Shown here: positions 1-7,021 of the stretch, one piece after another
How positions within the stretch are numbered: position 1 is the first letter of the stretch
How the letters are laid out: every line of letters begins with the position of its first letter
Assembly (NCBI RefSeq): GCF_002813245.1
Contig: NZ_PHUF01000002.1
Coordinates: forward strand, 558,001-622,000
DNA: 64,000 bases
Direction of reading: 5' to 3'
From: Novosphingobium kunmingense
GTDB taxonomy: Bacteria; Pseudomonadota; Alphaproteobacteria; Sphingomonadales; Sphingomonadaceae
Notes under the pieces: generated by a model
The model's database searches: none
What the model saw: the letters and a program-made list of their open reading frames with translations, nothing else
Told to the model about the DNA's origin: nothing
Translations under genes and position numbers: made by a program

Positions 1-963
1 CGCGACGATCGCGTCATAAGTCTCGGCAACGCCGATCTGGAACTCGTCGACCTCGACCGGCATGACATTCTGGCCATCGGCCTGGACGATGGTGAGGCGT
101 AGCCCTGGGATGCGGACGTTGAACGTTGTCATCGCGGAGGCATTGATAAACCGCAGGCGGACCCGCTGGCCTGGCGTGAAAAGCGCGGTCCAGTTGTCGA
201 AGGGGCCATGGCCATTGACGAGATAGGTATAAGCGGCACCCGTGGCGTCGGAGATGTCGGTCGGATCCATCCGCATCGCCCCCCAGTCGACCCGGTCCTT
301 GAGCCGCTGGTCCTTACCTGCAAGCAGGCCCGCGAGCGTCTGCCGCTGGAAATTGAAATGGCCTGGATCGACCTTCATTCGCCGGAAGATCGCCTCTGGC
401 GAAAGCTGGCTATGATCTGACAGAACAATGACATGTTCGCGGTCGAAGCGTACGGGATCGGCTCCAGCGGGATCGATGACGATCGGGCCGTAATGCCCAA
501 GCTGCTCCTGGAGGCCGGAATGGCTGTGGTACCAATAGGTGCCGTTCTGACGGACGGGAAACTCGTAGAGATAGCTCGACCGCGGCTTGATGCCCGGAAA
601 GGACACACCAGGAACGCCGTCGTGCTGGGGCGGCACGAGAAGCCCATGCCAGTGAATCGAGCTGTCTTCGTCAAGCTCGTTGATCACGTTGAGTCGTACC
701 GTCTGGCCTTCGCGTAGGCGGATGAGGGGTGCCGGCACGGTGCCGTTGACGCCGATCGCGGCCGACCGGCGCCCATCGATCGTCATCGTTTGCCGCGCGA
801 TCTTCAGCGTAATGTCGGTGCCCGATACGGTTGGAAGCGGCGCGGTGAGCCCTTCGGAAACCGGTTGGGCCCATGCCGGCATCCAGGCCGCCAGGGCGGC
901 CGTCCCGCCTGCAAACCCGACCCCTCGCAAGAAGTCCCGGCGGTCGAGGGTTGAAAGGTCCAT
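1..963 (-). CDS. CopA-type multicopper oxidase (copper resistance), 3' part outside the window
   Basis: Periplasmic multicopper oxidase of the copper-resistance CopA/PcoA family, thought to oxidise Cu(I) to the less toxic Cu(II). The first 321 residues are in the window and the reading frame is open at base 1. The N-terminus has a twin-arginine export signal (Arg8-Arg9-Asp-Phe-Leu) and an Ala-rich core ending near residue 32. Type 2/3 copper ligands are visible as HWHG at residues 104-107 and YHSHSG at 145-150. The ATG at 963 places the Tat motif correctly. The gene begins 48 bases after the ECF sigma gene and is probably in its operon. The second half, with the type 1 site and any Met-rich repeats, cannot be seen. 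The family call is firm; substrate is known from the family only. Confidence 0.9.
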   Translation of the reverse strand, partial: MDLSTLDRRDFLRGVGFAGGTAALAAWMPAWAQPVSEGLTAPLPTVSGTDITLKIARQTMTIDGRRSAAIGVNGTVPAPLIRLREGQTVRLNVINELDEDSSIHWHGLLVPPQHDGVPGVSFPGIKPRSSYLYEFPVRQNGTYWYHSHSGLQEQLGHYGPIVIDPAGADPVRFDREHVIVLSDHSQLSPEAIFRRMKVDPGHFNFQRQTLAGLLAGKDQRLKDRVDWGAMRMDPTDISDATGAAYTYLVNGHGPFDNWTALFTPGQRVRLRFINASAMTTFNVRIPGLRLTIVQADGQNVMPVEVDEFQIGVAETYDAIVA

Positions 964-1011
964 TGCGCGCGATTCCTGTCCTGAACTCTCAGGAGTTACG
1001 CAGGGTCGGCA

Positions 1012-1575
1012 TCAACCCCTCAAAATTTCCGCCAGTTTCGCGCGCGCGCGATAGAGCCTGGTCTCCACGGCCTTTTCGCTGATGCCGAGAACGCCCGCAC
1101 TTTCAGCTTGGCTCATACCTTCGATCGTTCGCAGGACGAGCACATCCTTGAGGCTGGCAGGTAGGGTGGCGATCGCGGCCATTGTCCGCTCAAGTTCGCG
1201 CCGGTCGTCGAGCCGGACGTCGGTCGAGATCCCGGGATCAGCCACATCGATCGCCTCCTCGATCGGCCGCGCAAAGGTAAAGAGACGGCGCACCGCGCGG
1301 CGGCGAGCCCAGTCGCGCGCTTTATTGATCGCGATGCGCGAGATCCAGAGACGAAAGGGCCGTTCGCCGTCATAGCTGCGTAGCGCGGCGAATGCCGCGA
1401 TGAAGCTCTGCTGGGCCAGGTCGACCGCGGCGTCCGCGTTTCCGGTATGACCGCGCAGCAGGCGAAAGACGCAGTCCCGGTGGCGCCGCATCAGCTCGCT
1501 ATAGGCTGTCTGTCGCCCACCCAGCGCAAGCGCGGCTAGCTCGCCGTCCGAGCAGGCGGCGAGATCAAGGCTCAC
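1012..1575 (-). CDS. ECF RNA polymerase sigma factor (CnrH-like position)
   Basis: A 187-residue sigma-70 family factor of extracytoplasmic-function size. Region 2 covers roughly residues 25-92, with the DLAQQSFIAAF core-binding helix and an RPFRLWISRIAINKARD -10 recognition segment. Region 4 covers roughly 128-185 and contains a helix-turn-helix around MSQAESAGVLGISEKAVETRL. There is no region 1 or 3. Its ATG overlaps the stop of the CnrX-like gene by 4 bases, so sensor and sigma factor are translationally coupled. The order anti-sigma, sensor, sigma equals cnrY-cnrX-cnrH of Cupriavidus, where the trio responds to Co/Ni. Here the neighbours are all copper genes, so copper or silver is the inferred signal. 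The probable target promoter is the mirrored element at 2317-2392. Confidence 0.9.
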   Translation of the reverse strand: MSLDLAACSDGELAALALGGRQTAYSELMRRHRDCVFRLLRGHTGNADAAVDLAQQSFIAAFAALRSYDGERPFRLWISRIAINKARDWARRRAVRRLFTFARPIEEAIDVADPGISTDVRLDDRRELERTMAAIATLPASLKDVLVLRTIEGMSQAESAGVLGISEKAVETRLYRARAKLAEILRG

Positions 1576-2012
1576 GGTTCCTTGGCCGTGAGCGCCTTTA
1601 CGACGGCCGCGTCAAATTTGGCAGCCTGGTCGGGTTTCAGGACCGCTCGCATGGCGAAGATATGCTCGAGCGTTTCCTTCTGAAGCTGACCCATCGCCTG
1701 ATGCGACCGATCGACTGCGCCGCCGACAGCGGGACCATAGCCATGTTCGGCCTGGATAGCGTCGGCGAGCCGCGCATTGTCCGCCCGAAGTTCGAGCTCC
1801 AGCGCCTGTTTGCGGATCGCGAAGCGGCGCTCGATTTCGTCCATGCGCGCTTGTTGCGCACTATCGAGGTCGAGCTCGTGGTGGAGCAGTGCATGCAGTT
1901 CAGTTTCGACCGGGGCTGGCGGCGCGATGAAGGCCCGGCCAAGGAAGGCGCCAGCGATCGCGGCCACGAAGGCGACCACCGCAATCAGCACGAGGCGACG
2001 GCGATCGGTCAT
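1572..2012 (-). CDS. CnrX-like periplasmic heavy-metal sensor
   Basis: 146 residues. An N-terminal membrane anchor or uncleaved signal (about residues 7-30, LVLIAVVAFVAAIAGAFLG) is followed by a helical periplasmic domain of the CnrX/ZraP/CpxP-like class. His residues at the start of that domain (HALLHHELDLD) are the kind used for metal binding in CnrX. The rest is long amphipathic helix (RMDEIERRF, ALELELRADNARLADAIQ) ending in KPDQAAKFDAAVVKAL. It overlaps the genes on both sides by 4 bases. In the CnrYXH model, metal bound by X releases the sigma factor from Y; this is known from the family and not shown here. The metal is inferred to be copper from the neighbours. Confidence 0.8.
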   Translation of the reverse strand: MTDRRRLVLIAVVAFVAAIAGAFLGRAFIAPPAPVETELHALLHHELDLDSAQQARMDEIERRFAIRKQALELELRADNARLADAIQAEHGYGPAVGGAVDRSHQAMGQLQKETLEHIFAMRAVLKPDQAAKFDAAVVKALTAKEP

Positions 2013-2287
2013 TCGCTCGTCCCGAGAAGCGTCGATGGCGCCAGTGCCGGCGGCGCGCCGAAGGGGGCGATCGATGCCACCCGAGTCTCGCGCGCAGGTA
2101 TGGCTGATCCCAGAAGTCCGACGGAAAGGGCGACGCCGGCGGCGATGCCGAAGACGGCTCCTGATAGAGGCGCACCGTGCCGGCGCTGGTAGGCAAGCGC
2201 GTCGATCACCGCGCCGTCGATCGCCTCCAAACGCGGATCGACCGGAAGCTCTCTCAGGCGGCTCAGTGCTGCATCAACGTCCATCAT
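2009..2287 (-). CDS. CnrY-like membrane anti-sigma factor
   Basis: About 92 residues from the ATG-ATG pair at 2287-2282, chosen because GGGAG lies 7-8 bases upstream; a longer reading frame to 2383 would run through the promoter dyad. The cytoplasmic N-terminal half (DAALSRLRELPVDPRLEAIDGAV) is a short helical segment of the sort that wraps a sigma factor. One transmembrane helix follows (GAVFGIAAGVALSVGLLGSAI), then a short periplasmic tail ending at Glu. Small size, a single membrane pass and its place ahead of the CnrX-like and ECF genes support an anti-sigma role. Sequence identity to CnrY is not obvious by eye, so the function rests mainly on architecture and context. Confidence 0.7.
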   Translation of the reverse strand: MMDVDAALSRLRELPVDPRLEAIDGAVIDALAYQRRHGAPLSGAVFGIAAGVALSVGLLGSAIPARETRVASIAPFGAPPALAPSTLLGTSE

Positions 2288-2316
2288 CTCGCTACTCCCG
2301 CCCCTGCGCATTGGAT

Positions 2317-2392
2317 TTACGCATGGTAGCGAAAAATCCCTCATCGCCAATCGAGTGGGCACCGATGAGGGATCGGCACTCAATCTGCGTAA
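2317..2392. promoter_or_regulatory. Mirror-image pair of probable ECF sigma promoters between divergent cop units
   Basis: Reading outward on each strand gives the same string: CGATGAGGGAT, 12 bases, TGCGTAA. The plus copy is 2363-2373 and 2386-2392 and points at copC (ATG 2421). The minus copy is 2346-2336 and 2323-2317 and points at the anti-sigma gene (ATG 2287). The inner 11-base arms are perfect inverted repeats separated by 16 bases. GGGAT followed 14 bases later by CGTAA is close to the general ECF pattern (-35 GGAAC-like, -10 CGTxA). I infer that the local ECF factor drives both units. Confidence 0.65.
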
Positions 2393-2420
2393 TGGTCATC
2401 GAACGCGAAGGAGATGTTCG

Positions 2421-2801
2421 ATGAAGACCAAGACTCTGTTCGCCGCGTTCGCGGCCCTTTCGATCGGCGTGTCGGCCCCGGCACTGGCGCATCCCAAGCT
2501 GGTGAGCTCATCGCCCGCCGCGAGCGCGACCGTTGCCGCGACAAACCGGCTTACCCTGACGTTCAGCGAGCGTTTGATGCAATTATCCGGTATCGACCTT
2601 GCGATGACCGGCATGCCCGGAATGGCAAATCATGCGCCGATGAAGATTGGCGGCGTGAGGACCACCGTTGGCCGGGATGGCAAGACGCTGATCGCGGCTT
2701 TGCCGCGTCGGCTCGCCGCGGGCACCTACAAGCTGGATTGGCACGTCGTCTCGGTCGACACGCACCGCATCGCCGGCAGCCTGACCTTCACGGTCCGCTA
2801 A
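2421..2801 (+). CDS. copC: CopC copper-binding periplasmic protein
   Basis: 126 residues from the ATG at 2421, preceded by GAAGGAG at an 8-base spacing; the upstream in-frame ATG at 2355 would start inside the promoter. Signal peptide residues 1-21 end at PALAH, leaving His as the mature N-terminus, which is a Cu(II) ligand in CopC proteins. The family signature HPKLVSSSPAASATV follows, with LTLTFSE strands and a C-terminal DWHVVSVDTHRIAGS segment carrying the further His/Asp ligands. The Met-rich stretch MTGMPGMANHAPM matches the Cu(I) site of some CopC proteins. It is followed after 1 base by copD. Copper delivery to the inner-membrane partner CopD is known from the family. Confidence 0.92.
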   Translation: MKTKTLFAAFAALSIGVSAPALAHPKLVSSSPAASATVAATNRLTLTFSERLMQLSGIDLAMTGMPGMANHAPMKIGGVRTTVGRDGKTLIAALPRRLAAGTYKLDWHVVSVDTHRIAGSLTFTVR

Positions 2802-2802
2802 A

Positions 2803-3720
2803 TTGGCGGACTGGCCGCTCATCGCGATCCGCTGGGCTCTCTACGCGGATCTCGGGCTGCTGTTCGGACTGCTCCTCTTCGCGCTCTACGCCCTGACCGG
2901 CGACGAGCGCGAGAGATTGCTGCCCCTCCGCGGGTTGACCGTGGCGCTGGCCGTGCTGGGCATCCTGCTGAGTGGCTATGGCTTCCTGCTGTCCGCCGCT
3001 GCCATGCTTGGCGTGGGTGTCGAAGGTGTCGATCGCGCGAGCGCGATGATGCTGCTCACCGAGACGAATGTTGGATGGGCTCTGCTCGCGCGGATGGCGG
3101 TTCTGGCCATCTTGGGCATCGCCGCCCTGACCTCTGTGTTGCGTCGGGTGGCCGGGCTCGCCCTCCTCACCGGTCTTGCTGCCATAGCTGTCGCGAGCCT
3201 GGCCTGGTCGGGCCACGGCGCCGCCACCGAGGGACCAGCAGGGATGGTCCAATTGGCCAGCGACATTATTCATTTGCTGGCTGCCGCGGCCTGGATCGGC
3301 GCCTTGGGTGCGTTCATCCTTATCGTATCGCGCCGGGTCCAGACACCGGACACGCTCAATGCGGCGCATCGAGCGCTTGCCAGTTTCGCGGCTTCCGGGA
3401 CGATCATCGTCGGCCTAATCATAGTGACGGGGCTGGTGAACAGCTATTTTCTCGTCGGTCCACAAAATGCGTTAAGACTTGCAGAAAGCGACTACGGCCG
3501 GCTCCTTCTGATCAAGCTCGCCTTGTTCGCCATCATGCTGGGGCTGGCGGCGGGTAATCGTTTTCGGCTGACGCCGGCGCTGGGCAAAGCCGTCGGCGGG
3601 GATGGTGCCGCAGCGGCCGTGGTGCGGCTGAAACGAAGCCTGTGGATCGAAATTGTCTCCGGCATCCTGATCCTCGGACTGGTTGCATGGTTAGGAACGC
3701 TGCCACCGCCAGCTTCTTGA
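2803..3720 (+). CDS. copD: CopD copper-homeostasis membrane protein
   Basis: 305 residues, inner membrane, about eight hydrophobic helices. It contains the CopD features WSGHGAATEGP near residue 130, and DIIHLLAAAAWIGALGAF, whose His and Trp recur in CopD/YcnJ proteins. The start is TTG at 2803, one base after the copC stop, so translation is probably coupled; no ATG lies in a better place. CopD works with CopC in copper import or handling. The gene ends 18 bases before the MerR-type promoter of the ATPase unit, so the two units are separately controlled. Confidence 0.9.
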   Translation: MADWPLIAIRWALYADLGLLFGLLLFALYALTGDERERLLPLRGLTVALAVLGILLSGYGFLLSAAAMLGVGVEGVDRASAMMLLTETNVGWALLARMAVLAILGIAALTSVLRRVAGLALLTGLAAIAVASLAWSGHGAATEGPAGMVQLASDIIHLLAAAAWIGALGAFILIVSRRVQTPDTLNAAHRALASFAASGTIIVGLIIVTGLVNSYFLVGPQNALRLAESDYGRLLLIKLALFAIMLGLAAGNRFRLTPALGKAVGGDGAAAAVVRLKRSLWIEIVSGILILGLVAWLGTLPPPAS

Positions 3721-3737
3721 GGTGCGTAAAAGGGGCC

Positions 3738-3768
3738 TTGACCCTGACATGATGTCAGACCCTAGATC
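3738..3768 (+). promoter_or_regulatory. MerR-family (CueR-like) promoter and operator
   Basis: A -35 TTGACC (3738-3743) and a -10 TAGATC (3763-3768) are separated by 19 bases, the over-long spacing typical of MerR-family activated promoters. The spacer holds a perfect dyad, CTGACAT-G-ATGTCAG (3744-3758). The ribosome site AAAGGAGAC and ATG of the copper ATPase follow at 3781-3797. The regulator gene lies at the end of the same transcript, giving likely autoregulation. Confidence 0.85.
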
Positions 3769-3794
3769 GGCATGCGTTGGAAAGGAGACGGTTT

Positions 3795-6170
3795 ATGACC
3801 GATTCGAATACCACGGCGCATGAAGATCATGGCTGCTGCGGAGCCCATGCACATCACGCGCAGCGCGAAGGCATGACGACAGAAGTCAAGGATCCGGTCT
3901 GCGGCATGACCGTCGATCCGGCAAAGACGCCGCATCATGCTGTCCACCAGCGCCACGATTATTATTTCTGCAGTTCGAGTTGTCTCGCCAAATTCGAGGC
4001 AAATCCAGCGCGCTATCTGACGGCGGAAACGCCTGCGACAGTCGAGGCCGCGCCGGGGACAATCTGGACCTGCCCGATGCATCCGGAAATTCGCCAGGAT
4101 CATCCGGGCCCTTGCCCAATCTGCGGGATGGCGCTGGAGCCCGAAACGGTCAGCGCGGACACGAGGCCCAGCGCGGAACTTGTCGATATGACTCGGCGGT
4201 CCTGGATCGGGCTGGCGCTGACCCTTCCCGTGTTCGCCCTCGAGATGGGAAGTCACCTCATCCCGGCCCTTCATCGCCTGATCGATCCGAAAACATCGAC
4301 TTGGCTCCAGTTTACGCTCGCAACCCCGGTCGTGCTGTGGGCGGGGTGGCCATTCTTCGAGCGAGGCTGGACATCGATCCGCAGCCGGAATCTCAACATG
4401 TTCACGCTGATCGCCATGGGAACGGGTGTCGCCTGGGCCTACAGCGTCATCGCGACGCTTGCTCCGTCAATCTTCCCGGATGCCTTCGAGGGCATGGACG
4501 GAACCGTCGCCGTCTATTTCGAGGCGGCCGCGGTCATCACCGTCCTCGTCCTGCTAGGGCAGGTTCTTGAGCTTCGGGCGCGCGAACGCACATCAGGCGC
4601 CATCAAGGCGCTTCTGAATCTTGCGCCGAAGACCGCCCGACGGGTCGTCGGGGATGGACGGGAGGAGGAGGTCTCACTTGAGACTATTGTCGTCGGTGAT
4701 CGTCTGCGCGTGCGTCCCGGTGAAAAAGTGCCTGTGGACGCGATCGTCGAGGACGGACGATCGGCGCTCGATGAATCGATGGTCACTGGCGAATCCATGC
4801 CGGTCAGCAAGAGCGTGGGCGATGCCGTCATCGGGGGCACACTCAACCAGAGCGGCGCGCTTGTCGTCCGCGCCGCGAAGGTGGGCCGCGACACGATGCT
4901 ATCCCGGATCGTGCAAATGGTTGCCGATGCGCAGCGCTCACGCGCGCCCATCCAGCGCCTCGCCGACCAGGTGGCGGGGTGGTTCGTACCCGCCGTCCTG
5001 CTCGTCGCGATCCTGGCCTTTGTCGTTTGGGGAATCTGGGGTCCCGAGCCACGCTTTGCCCATGGTTTGATCGCCGCGGTCGCGGTGCTCATCATTGCGT
5101 GCCCCTGCGCGCTCGGTCTCGCGACTCCCATGTCGATCATGGTGGGTATCGGCCGTGGGGCAGGGCTGGGCGTGCTCATCAAGAACGCCGAAGCGCTCGA
5201 GCGGCTCGAAAAGGTTGATACGCTGGTTGTCGACAAGACCGGCACGCTGACGGAGGGCAAGCCCTCGGTAACCCGGATCGTGCCTGCCGGAAGCTTTGAT
5301 GCCGATGAATTGCTCCGCCTTGCGTCTGGCGTCGAGCGTGCATCCGAGCACCCGCTCGCACTGGCGATCGTCGCGGCAGCTGAAGCTAAAGGAATTTCAA
5401 TTCCGCAGGTCAGCGAGTTCAATTCTCCGACCGGCAAGGGGGCGATCGGTTTGGTCGATGGGAAGCGCATCACGCTCGGCAACGCCCGCTTCCTCGAAGA
5501 GAATGGCATCGTTGCCGGCTCCATGGCCAAGCAGGCCGACGAACTTCGCGAGGACGGCGCTACGGGAATCTTCATGGGGGTCGACGGCCAAGTCGCGGGT
5601 GTCTTCGCGATCGCGGACCCGGTCAAGGAGACGACGCAAGAGGCTTTGTCGGCATTGCGGGCCGAAGGCATTGCCGTGGTGATGTTGACCGGCGACTACC
5701 GGACCACGGCGCAGGCCGTGGCGCGAAGGCTGGGCATCGAGAAAGTCGAAGCCGAAGTCCTGCCCGACCAGAAGAGCGCGGTCATCGAACGGCTCAAAGG
5801 TGAGGGCAAGATCGTCGCCATGGCCGGGGACGGCGTCAACGATGCGCCGGCGCTTGCCGCTGCTGATGTCGGCATAGCGATGGGTTCGGGCACCGACGTC
5901 GCGATTGAAAGCGCCGGGGTAACGCTCCTCAAGGGCGACCTGACTGGCATCGTGCGCGCGCGTCGACTGAGCGAGGCGACGATGGCGAATATCCGCCAGA
6001 ATCTGTTCTTTGCCTTCGTCTACAATGCGGCCGGCGTTCCGATTGCGGCGGGGTTGCTCTACCCCTTCTTCGGTATTCTGCTCTCGCCGATCATCGCCGC
6101 CGCGGCCATGGCATTGTCTTCGGTGAGCGTCGTTACCAATGCGCTCAGATTGAACAGAGTGAAGCTATGA
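3795..6170 (+). CDS. copA: Copper-translocating P1B-type ATPase
   Basis: 791 residues from the ATG at 3795 (AAAGGAG 8 bases upstream). It exports Cu(I) from the cytoplasm with ATP. The N-terminus is His/Cys-rich ([12 protein letters not shown]), followed by a YHS domain (about 32-75, [10 protein letters not shown] and CSSSCLAKF) and a CPMHP...CPICGM heavy-metal-binding segment (about 92-115). There is no classical CXXC HMA domain. The ATPase core has the CPC ion site near residues 436-438, DKTGT with phosphorylated Asp480, SEHPLA in the nucleotide domain, and GDGVND around 678-683. It overlaps the regulator gene by 4 bases and is driven by the MerR-type promoter at 3738-3768. Confidence 0.95.
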   Translation: MTDSNTTAHEDHGCCGAHAHHAQREGMTTEVKDPVCGMTVDPAKTPHHAVHQRHDYYFCSSSCLAKFEANPARYLTAETPATVEAAPGTIWTCPMHPEIRQDHPGPCPICGMALEPETVSADTRPSAELVDMTRRSWIGLALTLPVFALEMGSHLIPALHRLIDPKTSTWLQFTLATPVVLWAGWPFFERGWTSIRSRNLNMFTLIAMGTGVAWAYSVIATLAPSIFPDAFEGMDGTVAVYFEAAAVITVLVLLGQVLELRARERTSGAIKALLNLAPKTARRVVGDGREEEVSLETIVVGDRLRVRPGEKVPVDAIVEDGRSALDESMVTGESMPVSKSVGDAVIGGTLNQSGALVVRAAKVGRDTMLSRIVQMVADAQRSRAPIQRLADQVAGWFVPAVLLVAILAFVVWGIWGPEPRFAHGLIAAVAVLIIACPCALGLATPMSIMVGIGRGAGLGVLIKNAEALERLEKVDTLVVDKTGTLTEGKPSVTRIVPAGSFDADELLRLASGVERASEHPLALAIVAAAEAKGISIPQVSEFNSPTGKGAIGLVDGKRITLGNARFLEENGIVAGSMAKQADELREDGATGIFMGVDGQVAGVFAIADPVKETTQEALSALRAEGIAVVMLTGDYRTTAQAVARRLGIEKVEAEVLPDQKSAVIERLKGEGKIVAMAGDGVNDAPALAAADVGIAMGSGTDVAIESAGVTLLKGDLTGIVRARRLSEATMANIRQNLFFAFVYNAAGVPIAAGLLYPFFGILLSPIIAAAAMALSSVSVVTNALRLNRVKL

Positions 6171-6556
6171 ATATCGGCGCAGCGTCCGAGGCCAGCGGTG
6201 TCTCCCAGCGTATGATCCGCCACTATGAAAAGATTGGGCTCATCCCATCTCCTGCCCGGCGCGGGAGCGGTTATCGTGACTATTCACCAGACGATGTCCA
6301 CCGGCTCTCGTTCATTGCCCACGCGCGCGACCTGGGATTCCCGATCGACGGAATCGGAGAATTACTGTCTTTGTGGTCGGACCAGAGCAGGGCAAGCGCC
6401 GACGTGAAGGCGCTTGCCCTCGCACGTGCGGAGGAGCTTGGCCGCAAGGCCCGCGCGCTGGAGGCGATGCGTGCTTCGCTCCTCGACCTTGCATCGCGAT
6501 GTCGGGGCGATAGCCGGCCTGAGTGTCCAATCCTTGACGGTCTGGAACAGGATTGA
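6167..6556 (+). CDS. cueR: CueR-like MerR-family copper-responsive regulator
   Basis: 129 residues. An N-terminal winged helix (residues 1-40, [19 protein letters not shown]) and a dimerisation helix precede a metal loop. Cys112 and Cys120 flank an 7-residue loop, and Ser77 is present. These three positions match the E. coli CueR residues that define monovalent Cu/Ag/Au selectivity (family knowledge). Translation is coupled to the ATPase by ATGA at 6167-6170. It probably binds the dyad at 3744-3758 and so controls its own synthesis. Confidence 0.92.
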   Translation: MNIGAASEASGVSQRMIRHYEKIGLIPSPARRGSGYRDYSPDDVHRLSFIAHARDLGFPIDGIGELLSLWSDQSRASADVKALALARAEELGRKARALEAMRASLLDLASRCRGDSRPECPILDGLEQD

Positions 6557-6822
6557 GCGCCAGCCCGTGCCGCGTCTCGCGGGCAACGTCGGACTTCGCT
6601 GAGCCACTGCGGCTATGAAACTGGCCACGCGAGAGGGTCTAAGCCGCAACGGGCAGTGGTCTTGGCATGCGGGCCGTGAGGCTAGTCATCGCGTTGGTAG
6701 CCTCCGCCTGTACGGTGGGAGCGCGAACCGCGCCGTTTCGTGATGCCACGCGATCCCAGATCGCTCCTGCCCCGAAGACTGGGTCAACCGTGCCGGCCTG
6801 CGGGGTCCGCTGCCTCCCGGGC

Positions 6823-6942
6823 CTGGCCGACGCAGGAATGCCGATGGGCTCTCCCGGCATGGAGGCAGACGGCCGCATTCGGCCGCTTCAGGTGATGGCA
6901 TTCGGCGACTTGGGGCCACGCGTGTTCGCCCGTTACTCCTGA
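6823..6942 (+). pseudogene. C-terminal remnant of a DUF411 metal-binding protein
   Basis: The last 40 residues of an open frame (6667-6942) read GMPMGSPGMEADG, then a short linker, then VMAFGDLGPRVFARY. This resembles the conserved C-terminus of DUF411 proteins (PGMPxGSPGME ... VFA), which often sit in copper or silver clusters. The rest of the family, including the CxCC metal motif and export signal, is not readable in any upstream frame between 6557 and 6820. I read it as a gene fragment; the alternative is a short divergent protein starting at 6667. Nothing else is seen in the 465 bases between the regulator and the receptor gene. Confidence 0.5.
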
Positions 6943-7021
6943 TCAGCGAACCCAGCGGAAGACGACCGTGGCTCGATCAGCCTGGCCATGTCTCGCTCGA
7001 ACACGCTTTGGCGCTCCTCGA

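Noticed and set aside
208..717. Plus-strand open frames over the multicopper oxidase
   Set aside because: They are antisense to a gene with clear copper-ligand motifs and a Tat signal; no ribosome sites or family motifs.
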